Shown one piece after another: positions 49,076 to 56,829 of a stretch of DNA of 64,000 nt. Where the stretch lies: assembly GCA_046329585.1 (NCBI GenBank), contig JAXLUI010000002.1:1674001-1738000 (forward strand). The letters are read 5' to 3'. How positions within the stretch are numbered: position 1 is the stretch's first letter; every line of letters starts with the position of its first letter. Under the pieces are notes generated by a model. That model was not told the DNA's origin. It saw only the letters and a program-made list of their open reading frames with translations, and ran no database searches. Source of the DNA: DLKC01 sp002478885 (GTDB lineage: Bacteria > Bacteroidota > Bacteroidia > Chitinophagales > Chitinophagaceae). The position numbers and the translations under genes are program-made.

Positions 49076-49118
49076 CCTCAGTACAAGTGAGTGACACAAC
49101 AGGCGATGCCACAGGGAG
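49076..49118 (+). repeat. Dispersed repeat arm F11 (GTGAGTGACACAA variant)
   Basis: GTACAAGTGAGTGACACAAC followed by AGGCGATGCCAC. It has lost the AAAGCCGGG end. It sits between xylB and xylA, about 50 bp before the xylA start. Confidence 0.65.
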
Positions 49119-49167
49119 CAGGTGCATAGTACACAAACAACTTTTTTAAACAATAAAACCACACACA

Positions 49168-50496
49168 ATGTCAGTAGTAACAGGGAACAAAGAATTCTTC
49201 CAGGGTATTGGTCAAATTAAATATGAAGGTCCGCAAACAGATAACCCACTTGCATTTCGTTGGTACGATGCCGACAAAATGATCGCAGGGAAAACGATGA
49301 AAGACCATCTTCGTTTTGCATGCGCTTACTGGCACAGCTTTGTTGGTAGCGGCGCTGACCCTTTTGGCGGGCGCACTCATTTTTTTCCATGGGATATAAA
49401 GGCTGATGCGGTAGAACGCGCAAAAGATAAAATGGATGCGGCATTTGAATTTATTACGAAAATGAATTTGCCTTATTACTGCTTTCATGATGTGGATGTG
49501 GTAGATTATGGCAACGATATAAAAGAAAACGACAGGCGCCTGCAGGCACTCGTTGACTATGCAAAGGAAAAGCAGGCTGCAAGCGGCGTAAAATTGTTAT
49601 GGGGCACTGCAAACCTGTTTAGCCATGAGAGATACATGAACGGGGCTTCAACCAATCCTGACTTTCATGTACTGTCGCATGCAGCAGCCCAGGTAAAAGC
49701 CGCGCTCGATGCTACAATTGCTTTAGGCGGTGAGAACTATGTTTTCTGGGGTGGCCGTGAAGGTTATATGAGTTTGCTGAATACGGATATGCAGCGCGAA
49801 AAAGATCATCTTGCCATGTTCCTGCATAAGTCGAAAGATTATGCAAGGTCACAAGGATTTAAAGGTACCTTCTTTATTGAACCCAAACCATGCGAGCCTA
49901 CAAAGCACCAGTACGATTACGACAGTGAAACCGTTATGGGTTTTTTAAGAAAGTATGACCTTATCAACGATTTTAAATTAAATGTTGAAGTGAATCATGC
50001 GACACTGGCAGGGCACACATTTACGCATGAATTGCAGGTGGCAGCAGATGCAGGCATGCTCGGCAGCATAGATGCCAATCGCGGCGATTACCAGAATGGC
50101 TGGGACACAGACCAGTTTCCAAACGACATCAATGAACTGACCGAAGCCATGCTTATTATTTTACGTGCCGGCGGATTTGCCGGTGGGGGCATCAACTTCG
50201 ACGCAAAGATCCGCAGAAACTCTACCGACATGGAAGATCTTTTTTACGCGCATATTGGCGGCATGGACATATTTGCCCGCGGGTTGGTTACAGCGAATAA
50301 TATTTTGGAGAACGGCGAGCTCCCGAAGCTTCGCAAAACACGGTATGCTTCTTATGACAGCGGCGCAGGGGCTGATTTTGAAGCTGGCAAATTATCGCTC
50401 GAAGAGTTGAGACAATACGCAATTGATAATGGTGAACCTAAGGTAATCAGCGGCAGGCAGGAATATTATGAAAATCTCATCAACCGTTTTATTTAG
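49168..50496 (+). CDS. xylA: Xylose isomerase
   Basis: 442 residues, a class II xylose isomerase by length. Catalytic pair His107/Asp110 in YCFHDVDVV matches E. coli His101/Asp104 in spacing. FWGGREGY, FIEPKPCEPTKHQYD (metal-site Glu) and NVEVNHATLAGHTFTHE are further family signatures, with the final metal ligands in NFDAKIRRNS. It interconverts D-xylose and D-xylulose in the cytoplasm and partners xylB upstream. Terminator at 50529. Confidence 0.96.
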   Translation: MSVVTGNKEFFQGIGQIKYEGPQTDNPLAFRWYDADKMIAGKTMKDHLRFACAYWHSFVGSGADPFGGRTHFFPWDIKADAVERAKDKMDAAFEFITKMNLPYYCFHDVDVVDYGNDIKENDRRLQALVDYAKEKQAASGVKLLWGTANLFSHERYMNGASTNPDFHVLSHAAAQVKAALDATIALGGENYVFWGGREGYMSLLNTDMQREKDHLAMFLHKSKDYARSQGFKGTFFIEPKPCEPTKHQYDYDSETVMGFLRKYDLINDFKLNVEVNHATLAGHTFTHELQVAADAGMLGSIDANRGDYQNGWDTDQFPNDINELTEAMLIILRAGGFAGGGINFDAKIRRNSTDMEDLFYAHIGGMDIFARGLVTANNILENGELPKLRKTRYASYDSGAGADFEAGKLSLEELRQYAIDNGEPKVISGRQEYYENLINRFI

Positions 50497-50528
50497 TTTT
50501 AGTCATAGCAAGTATAGTTTAAAAAACG

Positions 50529-50555
50529 GGAGGAAGCTTTTGCTTCCTCCTTTTT
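50529..50555 (+). terminator. Terminator of xylBA
   Basis: Perfect 9-bp stem GGAGGAAGC / GCTTCCTCC with TTTT loop, followed by TTTTT, 33 bp after the xylA stop. Confidence 0.9.
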
Positions 50556-50597
50556 GTTGATTGTTCTTATGAGTCTGAATTCACACACATTTTTACT

Positions 50598-52040
50598 TTA
50601 TAGCTGGAGCCTTCCCTGGTAGAAGTCCAGTATTTTGGTACGAAGTATATAATCATATTTAGCGGCAATAAGATTAATGTTCGACCTGTCAAAGCTATTC
50701 TTAATAATTAAATAGTCAACAGAAGTTATAGCGCCTTCGTTAAACTTTACTTCGGCACCGCGGAAAGACTCTGCGAAGTCCTGCACCTGTGTTTGCAACT
50801 TTTCGTAACGCTCATAGGCAGTATTCATGTTCAGGTAAGCCTGTTCAACAGCTTGCTGCAATAAGGTCTTCGTAGTTTTTGCTTCGAGTTCGGTACGCTT
50901 CACGTCGATCCTTGCATTGTTTAAACGGCTTTTAGATTGCAGCCCATTCAATATCGGTATACGCAACCCAATGTTCACATAGGTATTAAAGTTGTTTGTC
51001 CACTGGCTGCCGTATGAAATTTTCGGATAGCTGTATTGGCTCTGCGGTGTATATACGTAGAGTTTGCCAGCATCGCCTAACACATAATCGTCTGTGCGCA
51101 CATCGCTTGTGCTTAAAAGGTTAGCAGTTGTTGCCGCGCTGGAATAATTAGTACCTACGCCGCCATTGAGCGAAAGCGTTGGAAACATTTGTCCCCGTGC
51201 AGACTTTACCGTTTTATCAGCACTTTCCTTTCGCAGGTCTACCGCCTTTACCAATGCCAGGTTTTGCAACGCTTCATTGTAGATTTGCCTTGAACTTCCA
51301 TCGTATAGCGCAAGGTTATTGCCAATATTGATCTTCTCAACTTTAAGATCCGGAGCATACAGCACGTTCATAAGCTGCGTTAAGGTTAGCCTCGATGTTT
51401 CCAGCGCATTTTTTAAAGCTATCACATTCATTTCGTCGTTGGCAAGCTGGCCTTTGGTATCGTAATAAGTGCCCGGGGCAACTGCACCATCCTTATTGAG
51501 TACTTCCAGCCTTTCTACTTGTTTGCGGGTAACGTCGGCCTGCTGTATGGCCGCGTTCAATTGTTCCTGGTTATTGAGCACCTGCAGGTAAGCGAGTATT
51601 ACACTAATGGTGGTATTGTCTTTCTGCTGTTGCAGGTCCATGCGGCTTGCTTCATAACCGAGGTTATTGGCTTTGATATTATTCTTTATAGCACCTGCAT
51701 TCCATAGGGCCAAGCTTGCATCAACATTAAAGTTGGCGGTTGACAGGTTCTGGTTGATATAAGTATTGGTGAACGGGTCAATTGAGCGACCTGTGCTCAA
51801 ACCGTGATTGATCTGGCCGGAAAGGAAAGGATACATATTCGCTTTTGCAAGCGTACTGCTCACCTTGCTGTTCTCCATCAACAGTTCAGTTTTATTTACA
51901 TCGGCATTATTTTTCAGGGCAATGTCTACACACTCCTTCAACGAGTAAACATGATCCAATGCGAGAGAATCCTGTGCAAAACCCTTGTGCATTGCCAGTA
52001 AAAAAACCATCAATACCAGGAAATTCTTTTTCGTGTTCAT
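50598..52040 (-). CDS. TolC-family outer-membrane efflux protein
   Basis: 480 residues from the Met at 52040, which begins a signal peptide (MNTKKNFLVLMVFLLAM ... GFAQ). Two duplicated helical/barrel halves of the OEP type: SLKECVDIALKNNADVNK opens the first, and a coiled-coil helix with LEAKTTKTLLQQAVEQAYLN lies in the second. It forms the outer-membrane channel of an export system. It lies 155 bp after the ABC ATPase gene in the same orientation. No HlyD/MacA-type adaptor is in the window. Confidence 0.85.
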   Translation of the reverse strand: MNTKKNFLVLMVFLLAMHKGFAQDSLALDHVYSLKECVDIALKNNADVNKTELLMENSKVSSTLAKANMYPFLSGQINHGLSTGRSIDPFTNTYINQNLSTANFNVDASLALWNAGAIKNNIKANNLGYEASRMDLQQQKDNTTISVILAYLQVLNNQEQLNAAIQQADVTRKQVERLEVLNKDGAVAPGTYYDTKGQLANDEMNVIALKNALETSRLTLTQLMNVLYAPDLKVEKINIGNNLALYDGSSRQIYNEALQNLALVKAVDLRKESADKTVKSARGQMFPTLSLNGGVGTNYSSAATTANLLSTSDVRTDDYVLGDAGKLYVYTPQSQYSYPKISYGSQWTNNFNTYVNIGLRIPILNGLQSKSRLNNARIDVKRTELEAKTTKTLLQQAVEQAYLNMNTAYERYEKLQTQVQDFAESFRGAEVKFNEGAITSVDYLIIKNSFDRSNINLIAAKYDYILRTKILDFYQGRLQL

Positions 52041-52194
52041 ACTGTTTCTTCTTTTCTTATTTGCCGTATAAGTATTCAATTACGTGCGGTGGCAGTATAA
52101 GGCCTGTGAAATGTTTAGTTATTTTATTTATCATTTGGCAGCCCTGTCTTTGCATTCACTATATAAAGCGTGACAACACTTAAACCGCATTTTG

Positions 52195-52866
52195 TTATTC
52201 TTCCCGCTCCACCCTGCCATCGAGCAGGTGAATAATACGTGAACCATAAGCCGCATTCTTTTCACTGTGTGTTACCTGGATAATGGTAACGCCATCTTCT
52301 TCATTAAGCTTTTTAAAGAGTTGCATTATTTCCTCACCCTGTTTCGAGTTAAGGTTACCTGTGGGCTCATCGGCCAATATCAGTTTTGGTTTTGCAACAA
52401 GCGCCCTTGCTATACCCACCAATTGTTGCTGCCCCCCGGATAATTGTGTTGGAAAAAGATCTTTCTTACCAACGATCTGGAACCGGTCGAGAATATCAGC
52501 GACCACTGCTTTGCGCTCAGACGTTTTCATATCCTGGTAAATAAGCGGTGTTTCTATGTTCTCGTAAACAGTTAACTCGTCTATAAGATGATAAGCCTGG
52601 AAAACAAACCCTATGTATTGTTTATACAACTGTGCCCGGTGTTTTTCTTTAAGCTTATGAACAGGCTCCCCGAGGAAAAAATACTCTCCCTCATTTGCCT
52701 CATCAAGCATACCAATAACATTCAGCAACGACGATTTACCCGAACCCGAAGGACCCATTATAGACACAAATTCACGCTCTTTAAAATTCAGGCTAACATC
52801 TTTTAAAATGAAATTGCGGACACCTCCAATATTCACCCATTTCGAAATATGCTTCAGCTCAATCAT
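52195..52866 (-). CDS. ABC transporter ATP-binding protein (MacB/LolD type)
   Basis: 223 residues. Walker A GPSGSGKSS (38-46), Q-loop VFQAYH (Gln90), signature LSGGQ (142-146), Walker B LILADEP (162-168), H-loop His near 201. The family partners FtsX/MacB permeases, here probably the two large permeases at 54255-59229, to drive export or mechanotransmission through TolC. The signature continues QQLVGIARAL; most relatives have QQRVAIARAL, so an Arg widely conserved there is Leu. Confidence 0.88.
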   Translation of the reverse strand: MIELKHISKWVNIGGVRNFILKDVSLNFKEREFVSIMGPSGSGKSSLLNVIGMLDEANEGEYFFLGEPVHKLKEKHRAQLYKQYIGFVFQAYHLIDELTVYENIETPLIYQDMKTSERKAVVADILDRFQIVGKKDLFPTQLSGGQQQLVGIARALVAKPKLILADEPTGNLNSKQGEEIMQLFKKLNEEDGVTIIQVTHSEKNAAYGSRIIHLLDGRVEREE

Positions 52867-53115
52867 GGTAATTTTTTTATTGGTTCTATTTTCCGCTACA
52901 TTGTTTACAAATACATGCCAAGATATAATACTATTGAAAAACAGTTAATTAGCAGCAAATAAAAATGGTTGGTGTCCGGTTTTGATACAATGATTGTTCT
53001 TTTTTGATGCAGGCAGACCGGTCGGCCCCGAATAAATTAATATTACCAGCTCAGTTTTTTGCTGCGGCAAAAAAGTTATATTCGGATCATTAAGAGACAC
53101 CAAAAACAATCTTCC

Positions 53116-53961
53116 ATGAAAAAGATCGCATCAACAACAGCAAAGCACGCTTTTATTCCTGCCACACTTACAGTAATCGTTCTTGTCGCCAGTTCCTGCC
53201 AAAAACAGGAACTAAAACAACCTGTTACAGCGCAAGCTGCCACTGAAGCCACCGCTGATGAATTATCCATTCAAAACAATCTTGTTGCCTGGTACCCATT
53301 TAATGGTAATACCAAAGATTCCAGTGGTAATGCGAACGATGTAATTTTCAGCAATGCTACTCCGGCAGCGGGTGCAGACGGCACAGAAAACACCGCCTAT
53401 GCTTTTAACGGAGTAGATAATTATATGCGCGTTAAAAATAACCGCACTTTAAGTCCGGGCCGCGAAATAACCATCTATGCACTGGTGAATGTATCGGGCT
53501 TCTATCACGGCTCCTGCCACAATAACCGCATCGTCAACAAAGGGCTCAACGATGCCGACGAAGGCGTTTATTACCTGCAGTTTAACGATGCGTTTTTCTA
53601 CGACTATAACCAATGCCTTAACGATGTTGATCTTACCCATCAAACTTTTGGCGGAACATATGGCAACGGAACCGGCAATACAGGAGATGCGATTGACAGC
53701 ACAAACAGGATAAAAATAGACAAGTGGTACCCGGTTGCCTACACTTACGACGGCGACTCTGCCAAGTTCTATGTAAACGGGGCGCTGGTTTACGCAAAGC
53801 AGGCGGTAGTTCCTTTTAACTCCAACAAATCCGATCTCTTTATCGGAATGAGCAATATTGATAACACAACTTATCCCGACTGGTTTGCCGGCCGCATCGA
53901 TGATATCAAAATTTACAAGAAAGCGCTAACCGCGAAGCAAATAAAAAAGCTTACCAAATAA
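53116..53961 (+). CDS. LamG/concanavalin-like lectin-domain lipoprotein
   Basis: 281 residues from the Met at 53116. Lipobox VASSC near 33. Residues about 70-280 form a laminin-G-like jelly roll: NNLVAWYPFNGNTKDSSGN, FNGVDNYMRV, KWYPVAYTYDGDSAKFYVNG and GRIDDIKIYKKALT are characteristic. Such domains bind carbohydrate or act as structural modules. It is the only plus-strand gene inside the minus-strand export locus and has its own terminator, so it may be an insertion into that locus. Confidence 0.85.
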   Translation: MKKIASTTAKHAFIPATLTVIVLVASSCQKQELKQPVTAQAATEATADELSIQNNLVAWYPFNGNTKDSSGNANDVIFSNATPAAGADGTENTAYAFNGVDNYMRVKNNRTLSPGREITIYALVNVSGFYHGSCHNNRIVNKGLNDADEGVYYLQFNDAFFYDYNQCLNDVDLTHQTFGGTYGNGTGNTGDAIDSTNRIKIDKWYPVAYTYDGDSAKFYVNGALVYAKQAVVPFNSNKSDLFIGMSNIDNTTYPDWFAGRIDDIKIYKKALTAKQIKKLTK

Positions 53962-53982
53962 TGGCGCCAACAGTCAAAGAGG

Positions 53983-54011
53983 AAGCCCGCACTTATTGCG
54001 GGCTTTTTTAT
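53983..54011 (+). terminator. Terminator of the lectin-like gene
   Basis: 9-bp stem AAGCCCGCA / TGCGGGCTT, loop CTTAT, then TTTTATTTTA. Confidence 0.88.
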
Positions 54012-54015
54012 TTTA

Positions 54016-54070
54016 TGTTGCCGGCATTTGTTCTTCGTGGCATCGAAAGTTGCGTCGCACACTTGTACCT
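54016..54070 (-). repeat. Dispersed repeat arm R8
   Basis: GCCGGCATTTG, GTGGCATCG, then core TTGCGTCGCACACTTGTAC. It lies directly after the lectin terminator. F12 at 56757-56809 is a possible inverted partner, which would enclose the first permease gene. Confidence 0.75.
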
Positions 54071-54254
54071 CCTGGTTCATTGCGCAACATAACTACGTTA
54101 GCCTTTGCAACCACATCAATGCTCTACTATTGCTCATTCATGTGCTGCAGCAAAAGTTTGCGATCCTGAATCCTTCCTCCCGGGGCAGGCACAACAAAAG
54201 CCCAATGCCTATTCTGCAGCCCGGCCACAAAAAAATATACCAGGCTAACCAATG

Positions 54255-56651
54255 TTATTCGCTTCGCAGGCTCTTAACAGGATTAGCGATCGCGGCCCTG
54301 AGAGATTGAAAACTGATGGTGATCAACGCGATCATCACCACAGCAATGGCGGCAATAGCAAACATCCAAAAGTTTAAACTAATGCGGTAAGGGTAATTCT
54401 GCAGCCATTTATCGGCAGCGAGCCATGCGGCAGGAATTGAGATGCATAGTGCCAGCGCTACCAGTTTTAAAAAGTCGGCCGACAGGATAGCAACCACATT
54501 CTGTACCGATGCACCGAGCACTTTGCGTATGCCGATTTCTTTGGTTCTTTTTTCGGCAGACAACACTGACAAACCGAACAAACCGATGCAGGAAATGAAA
54601 ATCGTAAGTATAGCACTGAAAAGCATGATCTGTTTCCATTTTGCTTCTGCCTCGTAACGGTTACGATTTTCTTCATCAACGAATTTATAATCGTATGGAC
54701 TAACCGGGAACAGTTGCTTAAACACTTTTTCTATTTGTTTGAGCGCAGCAGTTTCGCTTCCCGGCTTTACTTTTATCAGCGCCTTCCCGTAATCGTTGCC
54801 CGGCTTCATGGTAAAGAGTTCGGGGCCTATCTCCTGGTTCAGCGATTCGTAGTGATAGTCTTTTACCACACCAACAACGGTATATTTTTCGCCAGGGCGG
54901 TACCAGAAATCTACCTGTTGCCCCACCGGGTCTTTCCAACCGGCTTCTTTTACAAAGCGCTCATTAACCAGTACTGAATGCGTGGAATCGGAGGGGAATG
55001 CAGCAGAGAAATTGCGTCCTTTGGCCAACGCAATCTGCAGCATTGGAAGATAGTTGTCGTCGACCGTTTCATATGCGAAATTGATTTCCTTTTCGCCGTT
55101 CACCCGGGCTATGGTGCCCCATGAGCCACCATTTTTAAATGTTACGTCCTGGATAGAAGGATCTTTCAGCAGTTCGCTTTTCATTACTGCTGCCTCGTTG
55201 CGGTTGATACCCCACTTCTTAACTTCCACAAGATTTTTATCGTTGTATCCCAGGCTTTGGCTGGTGAGGAAATTAAACTGGTAAAAAATAATGAGGGTTG
55301 CGCTGATCAGGAAAGAAGCCAACGCAAACTGCAGCACCACCAACGATTTCTGAAGGTAGTTTTTACCGGCAATGGTAAAGCGGCTGTATAATGTTTGCAC
55401 CGGGTTATACTTCGACAACACAAGCGCGGGGTAAAAACCTGCCATTAACGAGGTGAGCAGGAACAAGACAATATAAGCACTGATGAGTTTTGCATCAAAA
55501 AGATACGACAGGGAAAGCGCCTTATTGGAAAGATCGTTGAACAGTGGCAGCACCAGTTGCACAAAGCCGATTGCCAGCACAAAAGCAATAAAACACAGCA
55601 TGAATGATTCACCCAGGAACTGGATGATCAATTGTCTTCTGTCACCCCCTACCACTTTTCTTATTCCTATTTCTCTCGCCCGCTTCACCGACCTTGCTAC
55701 GGTAAGGTTTACAAAATTGATACAGGCAATAAGTAAAATAAAAACAGCGATGGCAGAAAGTATATAAGAATAAACCGGGTTACTCTCCCCCACCAGCCCG
55801 TTCTGTGCAGGCAGTTCTTTGCTCAAATGCACATCTGTAAACGGCTGCAGAAAATAGGTAGTCTTTTCATTGACATTGTATTTCTCTGCCATCATCTTTA
55901 TTGTTTCCTCCGCGTCTGATTCATAAACCTGTTTCATTTTTGCGTGCACTTTAGCGGTATCGGCGCCGGGAGTAAGTACTACGAATGTGTTCATGAAAAA
56001 GTTAAACCAGTTCTCGTTGTTTGAGGCATCTTCTTTTGAAACGATCATCGGCATCAACACCCTGAACCTGATCGAAGAATTCTGCGGGCAGTTTTTAGCA
56101 ACACCGGTTACTACATATGGCTCAAACCTGTCGTCCTTTTTGAACAGCATGGTTTTGCCCAAAGCATCTGTTGTCCCGAATTGCTGCATAGCCATATCTT
56201 CTGACAACACTACGGAGTTCGGTTCTTTTAAAGCGGTTGCAGGGTTGCCTTTCAACAACGGGAAGGAGAACGTAGCAAAAAAATCAGTGTCTGTGTAAAA
56301 CATTTCCTGCGACGTGATTTCCGTGCCGGTTTTCATATCCACGTTATTGGACTGGTAACGCACAAAGCCCCTGATCTCCGGTATGGAAGCAGCGAATTTG
56401 GGCCCCTGGAAATAACCGGAAAAACCGTTTACGTTCGCAAGGGTACCATCGGGTTTGGTGTTTTTGTACACAACGCGGTAGATATTGTTTACGTTGCCAA
56501 GAAAACGGTCGTAACTCACTTCGTCCTTTACATACAGCATAATGAGCATAGCACAACCAAGCCCCAGGCTAAGCCCGGCGATATTAATGAACGCATATAC
56601 TTTGTTCCTGCGCAGGTTGCGCCAGGCAATCAATAAATAATTTTTATACAT
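54255..56651 (-). CDS. Large ABC permease (MacB-PCD/FtsX duplicated)
   Basis: 798 residues from the Met at 56651, which begins the family opening MYKNYLLIAWRNLRRNKVYA; upstream codons are not protein-like. Layout: TM1, a MacB-type periplasmic core, three TM helices (FtsX), a second periplasmic domain, and a final three-TM FtsX. The second FtsX block carries the conserved KRTKEIGIRKVLGAS motif and the protein ends PVKSLRSE. The next gene encodes a paralogue of the same length. With TolC and the ATPase it probably exports a small molecule or peptide or responds to envelope stress. Confidence 0.88.
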   Translation of the reverse strand: MYKNYLLIAWRNLRRNKVYAFINIAGLSLGLGCAMLIMLYVKDEVSYDRFLGNVNNIYRVVYKNTKPDGTLANVNGFSGYFQGPKFAASIPEIRGFVRYQSNNVDMKTGTEITSQEMFYTDTDFFATFSFPLLKGNPATALKEPNSVVLSEDMAMQQFGTTDALGKTMLFKKDDRFEPYVVTGVAKNCPQNSSIRFRVLMPMIVSKEDASNNENWFNFFMNTFVVLTPGADTAKVHAKMKQVYESDAEETIKMMAEKYNVNEKTTYFLQPFTDVHLSKELPAQNGLVGESNPVYSYILSAIAVFILLIACINFVNLTVARSVKRAREIGIRKVVGGDRRQLIIQFLGESFMLCFIAFVLAIGFVQLVLPLFNDLSNKALSLSYLFDAKLISAYIVLFLLTSLMAGFYPALVLSKYNPVQTLYSRFTIAGKNYLQKSLVVLQFALASFLISATLIIFYQFNFLTSQSLGYNDKNLVEVKKWGINRNEAAVMKSELLKDPSIQDVTFKNGGSWGTIARVNGEKEINFAYETVDDNYLPMLQIALAKGRNFSAAFPSDSTHSVLVNERFVKEAGWKDPVGQQVDFWYRPGEKYTVVGVVKDYHYESLNQEIGPELFTMKPGNDYGKALIKVKPGSETAALKQIEKVFKQLFPVSPYDYKFVDEENRNRYEAEAKWKQIMLFSAILTIFISCIGLFGLSVLSAEKRTKEIGIRKVLGASVQNVVAILSADFLKLVALALCISIPAAWLAADKWLQNYPYRISLNFWMFAIAAIAVVMIALITISFQSLRAAIANPVKSLRSE

Positions 56652-56756
56652 CGGGATAAGTTTTGACAGCGAACAGTAAAACAATAAACCTGGAACAATG
56701 AACCTATATTGAATGGCCTGCCGCCATTGGTTGCTACAATCGTGTGAGCCCGAATC

Positions 56757-56809
56757 TTGTTCTGCGACACGCGCAACGAAAGCTTTGCAGATATTCAACA
56801 GCCGGGCCG
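56757..56809 (+). repeat. Dispersed repeat arm F12 (degenerate)
   Basis: TGCGACACGCGCAACG is the core with three inserted bases, followed after ~25 bp by AACAGCCGGGCCGCG. It lies between the two permease genes. Weaker than the others. Confidence 0.5.
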
Positions 56810-56829
56810 CGCATAACTACGAATTAATG

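Noticed and set aside
52895..52920. TTGGCATGTATTTGT on the minus strand upstream of the ABC ATPase, sigma-54-like
   Set aside because: GG-to-G spacing is 11 rather than 12 and the -12 GC is GT; not a functional consensus.
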